64,000 bases of DNA from Amycolatopsis deserti (GCF_014653945.1 NZ_BNAU01000004.1:124001-188000); one strand, 5' to 3'. Counted from the first letter of the stretch, positions 35,494 through 44,119 are shown. Notes: generated by a model from the letters alone, not told the origin. Translations and numbers: made by a program.

Positions 35494-37119
35494 ATGAGCG
35501 TCTACGACGACCGGCTCTGGCTGGCGCGGTACGCGCCGGGGCAGCCCGCGGGGATCACCGTCGAGCACGACAGCGCGCTGGCGATGTTCCGCGCCGCGGT
35601 GGCCCGGAATCCCGACGGGGACATCCTGCGGTACTGCGGCGGCCGGATCACCCTGCGCGAGCTGGACGAGCTGACCGACGCTTTCGCCGTGGGCATCACC
35701 GACGCCGGGTTCCGGCCGGGTGAGCGGGTCGCGATCTTCGCGCAGAACGTGCCGCAGTTCGTGATCGCCCAGGTCGGCACGTGGAAGGCGGGCGGGATCG
35801 CGGTGTCGGTCAACCCGATGAACCGGGAACGCGAACTGGGCCAGCTGCTGGCCGACTCCGGGGCGACGGTGCTCGTGACGCTGCAGTCGCTGTGGCAGGA
35901 GGTGGCGGCGAAGGTCGTGCCGGAGACCGCGGTACGGACGGTGCTGACGACGTCCGAACTGGAGTACCGTGCCGAGCCCGGCTCGCCGGTGGAGTGTCCG
36001 GGGACCGTGGACCTGGCGGGGATGCTCGCGCGGTTTCGCGGGGTGGCGCCGCCGGAAGTGACGCTCGGGCCGGACGACATCGCGTTCCTGACGTACACCT
36101 CGGGCACGACGGGCCCGCCGAAGGGTGCGATGACGACACATCGGAACGTCGTCTTCAACGCGCAGACGTACCGGGACTGGGTGGGGTTGAGCGGCGACGA
36201 CGTGATCCTCGGGGTGGCGCCGCTGTTCCACATCACCGGGCTGATCGGGCACATCGCGGTGGCGCTGCTGGTGGGCGCGCCGCTGGTGCTGATGGGCCGG
36301 TTCGACGCGGCGCGGACGATCGAGACGGTGCGTGCGGAGCGCGCGACGTTCACCGTCGGGTCGATCACGGTGTTCATCGCGTTGATGAACGTGCCCGGCG
36401 TCGAGCGGGAGGCGCTGGCTTCGTTGCGGAAGATCTATTCCGGCGGAGCGCCGATCCCGCCGAGCACGGTGAAGGCTTTCCAGGCGGCGTTCGGTACGTA
36501 CATCCACAATTGCTACGGCCTGACGGAGACGACGTCGCCGTCGCACGCGGTCCCGTTCGGCGCGGAGGCACCGGTGGACCCGGCTTCCGGCGCGCTGTCG
36601 GTCGGGGTGCCGGTGTACGACACGGTGGTGCGGGTCGTCGACGAGGAGGGCCGGGAGGTGCCGGTCGGCGAGGTGGGCGAGCTGGTGACGTCCGGCCCGC
36701 AGGTGGTGGCCGGGTACTGGGAAAAGCCGGAGGAGACGGAGAAAGCGCTCCCCGGCGGGCGGTTGCACACCGGCGATGTGGGATACATGGACGCCCAGGG
36801 CTGGTTTTACGTGGTGGACCCGAAGAAGGACCAGATCAACGCGGGCGGGTACAAGGTTTGGCCCCGCGAAGTCGAGGACGTGCTGTACGAACACGAGGCG
36901 GTCCGGGAAGCCGCGGTGATCGGTGTCCCGGACCAGTACCGCGGGGAGACGGTGAAGGCTTTCGTCAGCCTGCGCCCGGGTTTTTCGGCCACGGCGGAGG
37001 AACTGATCGATTTCTGCCGGGAACGAATGGCGGCGTACAAGTATCCACGGCAGGTGGAATTCCTGGAGGAGCTACCGAAAACGGTATCGGGAAAGCTATT
37101 GCGGCGCGCACTCCGCTGA
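35494..37119 (+). CDS. Acyl-CoA synthetase / AMP-dependent ligase
   Basis: A 541-residue ANL-family adenylating enzyme. P-loop YTSGTTGPPKGAM is near residue 195, core motif YGLTETTS near 340, hinge LHTGDVGYMD near 425, and the C-terminal catalytic Lys lies in PKTVSGKLLRR at the very end. It activates a carboxylic acid as acyl-AMP and then acyl-CoA; chain length cannot be read. The ATG at 35494 directly follows a GTG. It stands alone, with a palindrome-rich gap after it. Confidence 0.92.
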   Translation: MSVYDDRLWLARYAPGQPAGITVEHDSALAMFRAAVARNPDGDILRYCGGRITLRELDELTDAFAVGITDAGFRPGERVAIFAQNVPQFVIAQVGTWKAGGIAVSVNPMNRERELGQLLADSGATVLVTLQSLWQEVAAKVVPETAVRTVLTTSELEYRAEPGSPVECPGTVDLAGMLARFRGVAPPEVTLGPDDIAFLTYTSGTTGPPKGAMTTHRNVVFNAQTYRDWVGLSGDDVILGVAPLFHITGLIGHIAVALLVGAPLVLMGRFDAARTIETVRAERATFTVGSITVFIALMNVPGVEREALASLRKIYSGGAPIPPSTVKAFQAAFGTYIHNCYGLTETTSPSHAVPFGAEAPVDPASGALSVGVPVYDTVVRVVDEEGREVPVGEVGELVTSGPQVVAGYWEKPEETEKALPGGRLHTGDVGYMDAQGWFYVVDPKKDQINAGGYKVWPREVEDVLYEHEAVREAAVIGVPDQYRGETVKAFVSLRPGFSATAEELIDFCRERMAAYKYPRQVEFLEELPKTVSGKLLRRALR

Positions 37120-37153
37120 CGGCGCGCAGCCGGCGCTTTGCACCAACCCGGAG

Positions 37154-37301
37154 CTGGGTGGTCATCCCGTCGCCTGACACGTGACGATCACCTTGAGCCA
37201 GGGCCGCAACCTCCGCTGCCAGCGCGAGTTGACATGCCAACCTTGCGGCCCTGGCTCAAGGTGATATGCACAAACCGGAAGGCGACGGGATGACCACCCA
37301 G
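37154..37301. repeat. Nested perfect palindrome (21-bp outer and 23-bp inner arms)
   Basis: The outer arms 37154-37174 (CTGGGTGGTCATCCCG...) and 37281-37301 are perfect reverse complements. The inner arms 37187-37209 (ATCACCTTGAGCCAGGG...) and 37243-37265 are also perfect. Internal loops of 12 and 15 nt separate the two stems and the apical loop is 33 nt. The whole 148-bp unit would fold into one long two-stage hairpin in RNA or a cruciform in DNA. It starts 34 bp after the acyl-CoA synthetase stop. Confidence 0.85.
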
Positions 37302-37466
37302 CGACCACCTCGACAAGGTGAGACGAGGGGCTTTTCTGTCATCCCGGAGCCTGCCCGTCCGGCGAGGACATCTTTTGATCTTTAGTCTTGCCTTGGGGCA
37401 GGCGAAGAGCCCGCCCTGCGGGCGGATAAAAAGCGCCTCACGGCGCCAAAGGTCACCTTACGACCA

Positions 37467-37585
37467 CCCCCGCCCCCGATGCCTGATTGTGTTTCAGTCG
37501 CCGAGCAGCGGCGTCAAGGCGGGAAAGAGTACCTTGACCCCGCTGATCGGCGACCAAAGATCGGCTGTGGATCGGGGGCGGGGGA
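37467..37585. repeat. Second nested palindrome
   Basis: The outer arms CCCCCGCCCCCGAT (37467-37480) and ATCGGGGGCGGGGG (37572-37585) are perfect. The inner arms starting CGCCGAGCAGCGG (from about 37500) and ending GATCGGCG (to about 37552) are 21 bp with two mismatches and a 12-nt loop. Same two-stage design as the element at 37154 but a different sequence. The stretch between them (37302-37466) has smaller hairpins such as CCGCCCTGCGGGCGG and no gene. Confidence 0.75.
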
Positions 37586-37613
37586 GGTCTGGTTGGGGTA
37601 GTCGGTGGCGTTG

Positions 37614-37714
37614 CGTTGCCGGCCGCCGGTTGGTGAGGTGGGGTGCGGCCCGGGTCGTGCTTGGCCCGCTCCCGTTGCCGGCTTGCGGTTGGTGAGGTGG
37701 GGTGCGGCCCGGGT
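37614..37714. repeat. Direct repeat, two copies 59 bp apart
   Basis: GTTGCCGGCCGCCGGTTGG..., and GTTGCCGGCTTGCGGTTGG... begin at 37614 and 37673 and stay nearly identical for about 42 bp (through GGTGCGGCCCGGGT). They lie at the 3' side of the small gene at 37749 and encode nothing recognisable. Confidence 0.75.
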
Positions 37715-37748
37715 TGGTCCCGGTCCACTGCCGTTTCCGGCCCCCGCC

Positions 37749-37943
37749 CTACTCCCGCTCGTCGGCGTTGGCGCGCCTTGCTGCTTCCCTCATCTCGAAC
37801 AGGTCCGTCAGCCAATCGCCCGTCTCCCGGGCGATGTCCCGCACCGCGCCGGTGATGATCGTCGCTATGTTGCCGATGTGCGTGGCCGCGGATTCGGTGA
37901 GCACCTGGACCGTGTCCTTGCCGCTTTCGATCGGGTCGACCAT
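37749..37943 (-). CDS. Small conserved-looking protein after the desaturase gene
   Basis: 64 residues: MVDPIESGKDTVQVLTESAA, a mildly hydrophobic middle (THIGNIATIITGAV), then RDIARETGDWLTDLFEMREA and an acidic end. Probably all-helical and amphipathic with no cysteines. A GAAGGAC ribosome site lies 7 nt before the ATG, and the gene begins 10 bp after the desaturase stop, so it is the last gene of that operon. The function is unknown; a membrane-peripheral partner of the desaturase is only a guess. Confidence 0.7.
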   Translation of the reverse strand: MVDPIESGKDTVQVLTESAATHIGNIATIITGAVRDIARETGDWLTDLFEMREAARRANADERE

Positions 37944-37953
37944 CACACGTCCT

Positions 37954-39081
37954 TCACGCCGCCGCGGAAATCCTGTCGGACGCCAGCGTATCGGGCGACG
38001 GCTCCTCCCGCCGAGGCCGCGGCGGCAGCGCGAACTTCACGATCTTCTTCGCCACCGACCACAGCTGCTTGTGCAACGGCCCGGTGTTGTACGGCAGCCC
38101 GTACTTCTCGCACACCGCCCGCACCTCCGCGGCGATCTCCGGGTACCGCCGCGCCGGGATGTCCGGGAACAGGTGGTGCTCGATCTGGTGCGACAGGTTC
38201 CCGCTCAGGATGTGGAACAACGGGCCGCCCGTGATGTTCGCCGAGCCGAGGATCTGCCGCAGGTACCACTGGCCCCGCGTCTCGTTCTCGGTCTCCTCCT
38301 CGGTGAAGCTCTCCACGTCCGACGGGAAGTGGCCGCAGAAGATGATCGCGAACGCCCACAGGTTGCGGGTCAGGTTGGCCGTCGCGTTGCCGAGGAACGT
38401 CAGCGGCGCGAGCGGGCCGGTGAGCAGCGGGAACAGCACGTAGTCCTTGCCGACCTGCTTCACCGCCTTCTGCACCATCCGCGAGCGCATCTCCTTCAGC
38501 TCGGGGTCCGACCACTTCCGCTCACCGCGCACGATCCGGTCGAACTCCAGGTCGTGCAGCATCACGCCCCACTGGAAGATGAACGCCAGCACCGTGGCGT
38601 ACACCGGGTTGCCCAGGTAGTACGGGTGCCACTTCTGCGCCGGGTCGATGCGCAGGATGCCGTACCCGATGTCGCGGTCCTTGTCGAGCACGTTGGTGAA
38701 CGTGTGGTGGATGTAGTTGTGCGAGTGCCGCCAGTTCTCGGCGGGCGCCATCGTGTCCCACTCGAACTTCTGCGAACTCAGCTCCGGGATGCGCGTCCAG
38801 TCGTACTGGCCGTGCATCACGTTGTGGCCGATCTCCATGTTGTCCAGGATCTTCGCCAGCGACAGCGCGCCGACCCCGGCGAGCCAGGCCGGCGGGAAGA
38901 ACCCGCCGAACAGCAGCGCCCGCCCGGCGACCTCCAGACCCCGCTGGGTCCTGATGACGTTTCTGATGTAGTCGACGTCGTCCTGGCCGAGGTCGGCGAC
39001 GATCCGCTGCCGGATCGCGTCCATCTCGCGGCCGAACTCCTCGATCTGCTCCGGCGTGAGCCGGTCCTGCAAGCCGGTCAT
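37954..39081 (-). CDS. Membrane fatty acid desaturase (DesA3-like)
   Basis: A 375-residue membrane di-iron desaturase. The three histidine boxes are HNVMH (86-90), HSHNYIHH (119-126) and HQIEHH in the C-terminal third (LSGNLSHQIEHHLFPD). Hydrophobic segments lie between them. It introduces a double bond in an acyl chain using O2 and electrons. The reductase gene directly upstream (11-bp gap) supplies the electrons, the same pairing as Rv3229c/Rv3230c in M. tuberculosis. ATG at 39081 with GAGGAGC upstream. Confidence 0.93.
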   Translation of the reverse strand: MTGLQDRLTPEQIEEFGREMDAIRQRIVADLGQDDVDYIRNVIRTQRGLEVAGRALLFGGFFPPAWLAGVGALSLAKILDNMEIGHNVMHGQYDWTRIPELSSQKFEWDTMAPAENWRHSHNYIHHTFTNVLDKDRDIGYGILRIDPAQKWHPYYLGNPVYATVLAFIFQWGVMLHDLEFDRIVRGERKWSDPELKEMRSRMVQKAVKQVGKDYVLFPLLTGPLAPLTFLGNATANLTRNLWAFAIIFCGHFPSDVESFTEEETENETRGQWYLRQILGSANITGGPLFHILSGNLSHQIEHHLFPDIPARRYPEIAAEVRAVCEKYGLPYNTGPLHKQLWSVAKKIVKFALPPRPRREEPSPDTLASDRISAAA

Positions 39082-39092
39082 GGGAAGCTCCT

Positions 39093-40139
39093 CTACGCGT
39101 TGATCTCCACGTCCCCGGCGGGGACGGAGATGCACAGCTGGATCTCTTCGTTCTCTTCGCCGGACACCTCGCCCGACTTCGCGTTGCGCACCCGGCCGCG
39201 GGCCTTGACCTTCGTGCAGGAGAAGCAGATGCCCATGCGGCAACCGTGCTCCGGGCTGAGCCCGGCCTCCTCGGCCTGTTCCAGCAGCGGGCGGCCCGAG
39301 TTGGGGAACTCGACACCGCTGTGCGCGAACCGCACCGTCCCCTCGGCCGCCGACTCGTCGATCACCAGCTCCGGCGGCGTGAACTCTTCGGTGATCAGTT
39401 GTTCACCCAATTGTTCGCTGTCGTACACAGCGCGCACCGAGTCCATCAGCGGCGCCGGACCGCACAGGTACGTCAGCGCGTCGGCGTACCAGGGCGCGGC
39501 CTCGACCAGGTGGTCCCGCGAGAAGAACCCGCTCAGCTCGCCGCCCTCGGCGTGGGTGCACGCCAGCACGACCCGCACGTTCGGCGCCTGCCGCGCCAGT
39601 TCACCGGCGTAGAGCACGTCCTCGGGGGTGTTCGCGTAGTGCAGGAACACCACCTCGCCGGTGTGCCCCTCGTCGGCGAGGGTGCGCAGCATCGACATCA
39701 GCGGGGTGATCCCGCTGCCGCCGCTGATCAGCAGCAGCTTCTCCGGCCGCGGCTCGGGCAGGGTGAACGTGCCCTCGGCCTGGGACAGGCCGAGCACCCA
39801 GCCCGGCCGGGCGCGGTTGAGGTGCTGCGACACCAGGCCCTGCGCCTTGATCGTCAGCTCCACCCAACCGTCGCGGTGCTGCGAGCCGGCCGGCGAGTAG
39901 CAGCGGGTGCGCCGCACGCCGTCGATGTCCACCGAGACCCGCACGTACTGGCCGGCCTGGAAGCCGCGCCAGGCCGCGCTGGGCTTCAGCGTCAGCGTGA
40001 CGGTGTCGGCGGTCTGGTGCTCGACCGCCGTGACCTCGCCGCGGATCTCGCGGCGGACCAGCATCGGGTCGATCAGTTCCAGGTAGCGGTCGATGCCGTG
40101 CGGGGTGAGCAGCGCCTCGGCGAACGCGGCGAGCCGCAT
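39093..40139 (-). CDS. Ferredoxin-type oxidoreductase partner of the desaturase
   Basis: 348 residues combining three modules: an FAD domain (RCYSPAGSQH), an NAD(P)H domain (ISGGSGITPLMSMLR, CGPAPLMDSV) and a C-terminal plant-type [2Fe-2S] domain with CRMGICFSC and a distal LCIS cysteine. It passes electrons from NADPH to the desaturase. First gene of the operon; a palindromic site and a divergent TetR gene lie upstream. Confidence 0.93.
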   Translation of the reverse strand: MRLAAFAEALLTPHGIDRYLELIDPMLVRREIRGEVTAVEHQTADTVTLTLKPSAAWRGFQAGQYVRVSVDIDGVRRTRCYSPAGSQHRDGWVELTIKAQGLVSQHLNRARPGWVLGLSQAEGTFTLPEPRPEKLLLISGGSGITPLMSMLRTLADEGHTGEVVFLHYANTPEDVLYAGELARQAPNVRVVLACTHAEGGELSGFFSRDHLVEAAPWYADALTYLCGPAPLMDSVRAVYDSEQLGEQLITEEFTPPELVIDESAAEGTVRFAHSGVEFPNSGRPLLEQAEEAGLSPEHGCRMGICFSCTKVKARGRVRNAKSGEVSGEENEEIQLCISVPAGDVEINA

Positions 40140-40165
40140 GATTCCTCCCCGGGATCATTTTCGGA

Positions 40166-40181
40166 GAACACTTGTACACTC
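40166..40181. promoter_or_regulatory. Candidate operator between reductase and TetR genes
   Basis: GAACACTTGTACACTC is an imperfect palindrome in the 91-bp gap between the divergent genes, with a TACACT hexamer that could be a -10 for the TetR gene. TetR regulators of desaturases usually bind such a shared site. The match is modest. Confidence 0.35.
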
Positions 40182-40230
40182 AATGGTGGCGTACCCGCCG
40201 GGGGCGCTGTCAACCGAAGGAGGTGCGGGC

Positions 40231-40905
40231 GTGACGCAGGTCGCACCCGGAACCGGACGTAAGATCGGCGATGTGTCGGCCGAGTCCGTCAAGCCCGTGA
40301 GCCGGCAGGAACGCAAGCAGCGCACCCGCCAGGCGTTGCTGGACGCCGCGCTCGCCCAGCTCGCGGACCGCCCGTTCGCCGTGCTGAGCCTGCGTGAGGT
40401 GACCAAGCAGGCCGACATCGTGCCGACCGCCTTCTACCGGCACTTCACCTCGATGGACGAGCTGGGCCTGGTGCTGCTCGGCGAGTCGATGGACGTCCTG
40501 CGCCGGATGCTGGACGCGGCGCGCGACACCGGCACCGACTTCGACCGGGTCGTGCACACCGTCGTGCGGACGCTGCACGAGTACACCCGTGCGCACGAGG
40601 CCCACTTCCGCTTCCTGACCCGCGAGCGGCACGGCGGCGGGGGCGCGGTGCCGCAGGCCGCGCGCACCGAGCTGCGCATGTTCGCCGGCGACCTGGCCGT
40701 CGACCTCGCCCGGTTCGACTGCCTGCGCCGCTGGCGGACCGAGGACCTGCGGATGCTCGCCGACATGATCGTCACCATGCTGTTGTCCACCGCGGTGGAA
40801 CTCATCGAAACCGTGCCGCGCAGCGCGGAATCCGACGAACGCATTCTCGCCACCGCGGAGAACCGGCTGAAACTGATCGCCCGGGGCGCCGCGCACTGGA
40901 CGTGA
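40231..40905 (+). CDS. TetR-family regulator of the desaturase operon
   Basis: 224 residues. The N-terminal helix-turn-helix (LSLREVTKQADIVPTAFYRH) is followed by an all-helical ligand domain (RRMLDAARDTGTDFDRVVHT). The GTG at 40231 is chosen because AAGGAGGTG precedes it; an upstream in-frame ATG lies in the promoter. Divergence from the reductase-desaturase operon suggests that it senses acyl chains or acyl-CoA and represses that operon (inference). Confidence 0.88.
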   Translation: MTQVAPGTGRKIGDVSAESVKPVSRQERKQRTRQALLDAALAQLADRPFAVLSLREVTKQADIVPTAFYRHFTSMDELGLVLLGESMDVLRRMLDAARDTGTDFDRVVHTVVRTLHEYTRAHEAHFRFLTRERHGGGGAVPQAARTELRMFAGDLAVDLARFDCLRRWRTEDLRMLADMIVTMLLSTAVELIETVPRSAESDERILATAENRLKLIARGAAHWT

Positions 40906-40966
40906 CCCTCATTCGAGGGACACCGGCGGTTTGCGCACTCCGATCGCGCTTGCGAACGTCGAATTC

Positions 40967-41398
40967 ATGCGAAAGATCGCCGCTTTGACCGCCGCCGCGT
41001 TCCTGCTGACCACGGCGCCCGCCGCCGCCGAGCCGGCGTTTCTGACGTCCTACTACGGAAACGGGTGGAGCCTGCAGGTCGCGGGCACCGTGACCAAGGA
41101 CGGCGACCAGGCCTACTCGATCGAGCTGACCGTCTCCGGCGCGTGCCCGGCGGCGCACATGCTGAGCACCCCGAAAATGGGTGTCCGATACCGATCGCCG
41201 CGCGAGAACTGGCACACGGAAATGTTCCCGTGCGGCACGAATCCCGAGCCGATCAAGGGATCCGGTTATCTCTTCCCCGGGGACAGCGTCTCGATCCAGG
41301 CCGTCGGCGAGGCCGGTTTCCCGCCCTCGCCCGGCTACGGTTTCGAGGTCCAGGTGCAGCCGGGCGAGCCTGAGACGGCTCCCACCCCGAGCTTGTGA
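40967..41398 (+). CDS. Small secreted protein of unknown function
   Basis: 143 residues. A signal peptide (RKIAALTAAAFLLTTAPAAA, likely cut after AAA-EPA) is followed by a beta-rich domain of about 120 residues with two cysteines (SGACPAAHM and MFPCGTNPEP) that could form a disulfide. A Pro/Thr tail closes it. No family is recognised. The ATG at 40967 is chosen because it begins the signal peptide. Confidence 0.7.
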   Translation: MRKIAALTAAAFLLTTAPAAAEPAFLTSYYGNGWSLQVAGTVTKDGDQAYSIELTVSGACPAAHMLSTPKMGVRYRSPRENWHTEMFPCGTNPEPIKGSGYLFPGDSVSIQAVGEAGFPPSPGYGFEVQVQPGEPETAPTPSL

Positions 41399-41447
41399 TC
41401 ATCGAACACCTGTTCTAGCGTCGTGCACGGAGGGTGAGGAGTGCACG

Positions 41448-41801
41448 ATGAACCGGCAGGACGAGGAAGACCGCCTGGAGCGGAAACGGATCGCCGAGCT
41501 GGCGGACCAGTGGCGCTCGCTCGCGGGCGCGCTGCCGTTCTGGACGGAGACGCGTGAAGGCGACGAAATCGTGCTGCGCAACCAGTTCGGCGACGAGCTG
41601 CTGGTGACCCTGCACGGCCGCTGGGCCCAGCATTTCGCGCAGTACCTGGGTTCATTGCAGAAGACGGCGGGCTGCGCGCTGGCCGAGCTGCTGTGGACCA
41701 TCGGCGGTCACGGCGACTCGGTACAGATCCGCCGCCAGGCACGCGAACTGCTGCGCGCCATGCTGCTCGAGGAACCCCGGCCACCCGGCCGGCAGCGGTG
41801 A
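41448..41801 (+). CDS. Small uncharacterised protein
   Basis: 117 residues, soluble. It has a charged helical N terminus (NRQDEEDRLERKRIAELADQ), a short beta hairpin (GDEIVLRNQFGDELLVTLHG) and helical segments ending RELLRAMLLEEPRPPG. GTGAGGAGTG provides a ribosome site. Probably expressed, but no family or function can be given. Confidence 0.65.
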   Translation: MNRQDEEDRLERKRIAELADQWRSLAGALPFWTETREGDEIVLRNQFGDELLVTLHGRWAQHFAQYLGSLQKTAGCALAELLWTIGGHGDSVQIRRQARELLRAMLLEEPRPPGRQR

Positions 41802-41829
41802 CGTTCCGTGACCGTCCACTCGCGACACC

Positions 41830-42687
41830 TCAGCCGCCGGACAGGAACCGCAGCGTCCGCTCGGTGACCTCGTCCGCCGCCATGGCGTGCGCGGCGTCCG
41901 GCCACAGCTCGGCCTCCCCGTGCCGCAGGAGTTCGCGGGCCCGGGCCACCGCGCGGCGCGGATCGTGCACCACGCTGCGGCCGCCGATGAGCGCGAGGAC
42001 CGGCGCGCCGATCCCACGCAGCTGCTCGCCGGTGAACGGGACGGGCCGGGGCAGCGCGATCCGGAAGTGCTGGAACCCGGCGCTGACCAGGCGCCCCTCC
42101 ACGGCGTCCGCCGGGTCCGCGCCGGTGATCCAGGCCAGGAACCGCGGGCGGGCCCAGCTGGACACGTACGGCAGGCCGACCGGGATGGCCCGCAGCACCA
42201 GCGCGGGCGGCAGCGGCGCGAAGGTGGCGACCGGGTCGGCCAGCGTCACCGACAGGACCCGGGCGGGCCGCCGGATCGCCAGGTTGGCGGCCAGCCAACC
42301 GCCGGAGGAGACACCGAGCAGGTGCGCCGTGTCGAGGCCCAGTCCGGCCAGGGTCTCGTCGAGCCAGCGCGCCTGGTCCTCCGCGTCGCGGATGGACGCG
42401 GTCTGCTCGCTGCGGCCCGGTTCGCCGAGCAGGTCGACGGTGTGGACGCGGTGCCGGCGGGCCAGTCGCGGGAGGTGCGTCCGGAACAGGATGCTCGTAC
42501 CGCAGCGCCCGGGCAGCAGGACGAGCGGGTCGTCGCCGGCGCCGAAGCGGTAGACGCGGACCGTGCCGAAGGACGTCGGCACGTCGTGCACCGCGGCCGG
42601 CTCGGGCAGGGCGCGCAGGCCTTCGTCGTAAACGGCGTCGTAGCGTGCCCGGTTGCTGGGCGACCGAAACCCGCCGACGCGCCCCAT
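41830..42687 (-). CDS. Alpha/beta hydrolase
   Basis: 285 residues with an alpha/beta hydrolase core: oxyanion-side LLPGRCGTS, nucleophile elbow GVSSGG, an acid-strand region VLALIGGRSVVHDP and catalytic His in WPDAAHAMAAD. The likely substrate is a small ester or lactone. The ATG at 42687 with GAGGTGGAA upstream is preferred over longer in-frame extensions, which have no family support. Convergent with the preceding small gene. Confidence 0.85.
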   Translation of the reverse strand: MGRVGGFRSPSNRARYDAVYDEGLRALPEPAAVHDVPTSFGTVRVYRFGAGDDPLVLLPGRCGTSILFRTHLPRLARRHRVHTVDLLGEPGRSEQTASIRDAEDQARWLDETLAGLGLDTAHLLGVSSGGWLAANLAIRRPARVLSVTLADPVATFAPLPPALVLRAIPVGLPYVSSWARPRFLAWITGADPADAVEGRLVSAGFQHFRIALPRPVPFTGEQLRGIGAPVLALIGGRSVVHDPRRAVARARELLRHGEAELWPDAAHAMAADEVTERTLRFLSGG

Positions 42688-42828
42688 TTCCACCTCGCCA
42701 TCGTGAAGTTCGGCACCTGTAACGGAAGCCGTGAGTGACGCCACGCTGACACCGCGTCCCGGCACCGAGGAAAACGGCCATGTCGATCGTCGCCGCCCCC
42801 GTCCACAAGGTCGAATCCGGGGGCTACC

Positions 42829-43230
42829 GTGGGAGGCATGTTCGGTTTGGCCGCGGTCTGGGCGGAACGGTCGTCCCGCCGGACGCTGAATCATCTGCAC
42901 AGCCAGCTGGGTGCCGCGGGGCTCGTGGCCGCCGTGGCCACCGCGCCCGGCCTGGCCGCGGTGGTCGACCAGCACGCGGCCGCGGTGCGCGACATCCTGG
43001 CCGCGGGTGTCGAGGGTTCGGCGGCCGTGGCGGGTGTCGTGCTGCTCGCCGGCTACGCGCGCGGCCTGCTCGACCACGCCCGTGAAGCCGGGTGGCGGCT
43101 GACCGTGCCGCACGGGCCCGAGTCCGGGCCGATGGACTGGCTCACCTTCCGCCTGCTCGCGGTGTGCACGCTGGCCAGTTCGATGGACGATCCGCACTAC
43201 CGCCAGGGCTTCGAACTGGAACTGCGCTAG
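42829..43230 (+). CDS. Hypothetical protein, helical
   Basis: Up to 133 residues, Ala-rich and mostly helical, with a moderately hydrophobic stretch (SAAVAGVVLLAGYARGLLDH) and an acidic end (SSMDDPHYRQGFELELR). No known domain. The start is uncertain: GTG at 42829 has GGGGGC at a workable distance, while the ATG at 42838 lies too close to GGGAGG. A strong hairpin follows the stop. Confidence 0.6.
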   Translation: MGGMFGLAAVWAERSSRRTLNHLHSQLGAAGLVAAVATAPGLAAVVDQHAAAVRDILAAGVEGSAAVAGVVLLAGYARGLLDHAREAGWRLTVPHGPESGPMDWLTFRLLAVCTLASSMDDPHYRQGFELELR

Positions 43231-43239
43231 ACGCGAGAG

Positions 43240-43269
43240 AACGGCCGGTCCGTCGCCGGACCGGCCGTT
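43240..43269. terminator. Bidirectional hairpin between convergent genes
   Basis: AACGGCCGGTCCG (43240-43252) and CGGACCGGCCGTT (43257-43269) form a perfect 13-bp stem with a TCGC loop. It lies 9 bp after the hypothetical gene and 10 bp before the stop of the convergent membrane protein, so it can serve both. No U-tract follows on the plus strand. Confidence 0.75.
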
Positions 43270-43279
43270 CCCCGGTGTG

Positions 43280-44119
43280 CTACCGGAAGCTCTCCGGCGG
43301 CCGCATGGTCGCGCCGCGGTCCGAGCCGGCGGAACCGGTCGGCTGGCGCATCTCCTGCGTGGCCTCCTCCGCGGTCGGCGTGGTGGCGCGGGTGGCGTCC
43401 TCACGGCCCCGCTGGTAGGCCTCGGCGTGCGCCTTGGCGGCCGGGATCTGCTCCTCGGCGCGGCCCAGCCAGCGCTCCCAGCGCTGCTGCATCGGCTTCA
43501 CCAGGCCGCCACCGGCGCCGACGATGACCACACCGGCGACGGTCGCGAGCACGGTGATCAGCACCGGAGTGGTGACCGTGGTGGCCACGCCGATCTGGTT
43601 CAGCGCCGCGATGATGCCCAGCGCCCAGATGAACACCGCAGCGATCGTGCCGAGGGTCTTGCCGTAGGACAGGCCGCTCAGGGCGCTGCTGATCAGGTCC
43701 TTGACGGCACGGGCGATGGCGCCGGCGATGACCACGATGATGATCGCGACCGCGGCCTTCGGCAGCCACGCCACGATGCCCGCGAGCAGGCCGCTCACCG
43801 GGTTCGGGCCCCACACCCCGAAGGCGATCTGCAGGGCGATCAGCAGGACCGCGTAGTACACCAGCTTGGCGATGATGTCCGAGGCGTCGTACTTGCTCTT
43901 GGCGAGCATCTGTTTGATGCCGCCGCGCTCGACGACGCGGTCGAAGCCGACCTTCTCGAGCACCTTGTTGACGATCTTGCCCAGTGCTTTCGCGACGAAC
44001 CACCCGATCGCGAGGATCACCAGGAACGCGACGAACTTCGGCACGAAGGTCGCCACCGCGCTCCAGGCGTTGGACACACCCTGGCCGAAGTCGACGGCCG
44101 CCAGGTTGGACGTTGCCAC
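43280..44119 (-). CDS. MscS-related conserved TM-helix membrane protein
   Basis: 279 residues with four or five membrane helices and repeated conserved-TM-helix units (FVAFLVILAIGWFVAKALGK and ARAVKDLISSALSG patterns), as found in the mechanosensitive-channel relatives without a full MscS beta domain. The cytosolic C terminus is charged and disordered. The GTG at 44119 gives ATSNLAAVDFGQGV and has AGGGAGAGAGG upstream. Channel activity is not proven. Confidence 0.8.
   Translation of the reverse strand: MATSNLAAVDFGQGVSNAWSAVATFVPKFVAFLVILAIGWFVAKALGKIVNKVLEKVGFDRVVERGGIKQMLAKSKYDASDIIAKLVYYAVLLIALQIAFGVWGPNPVSGLLAGIVAWLPKAAVAIIIVVIAGAIARAVKDLISSALSGLSYGKTLGTIAAVFIWALGIIAALNQIGVATTVTTPVLITVLATVAGVVIVGAGGGLVKPMQQRWERWLGRAEEQIPAAKAHAEAYQRGREDATRATTPTAEEATQEMRQPTGSAGSDRGATMRPPESFR

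Noticed and set aside
37154..37585. Retron msr-msd or IS200/IS605-type end
   Set aside because: No reverse transcriptase or transposase gene is nearby, and the palindromes lack recognisable transposon tetranucleotide cleavage context.
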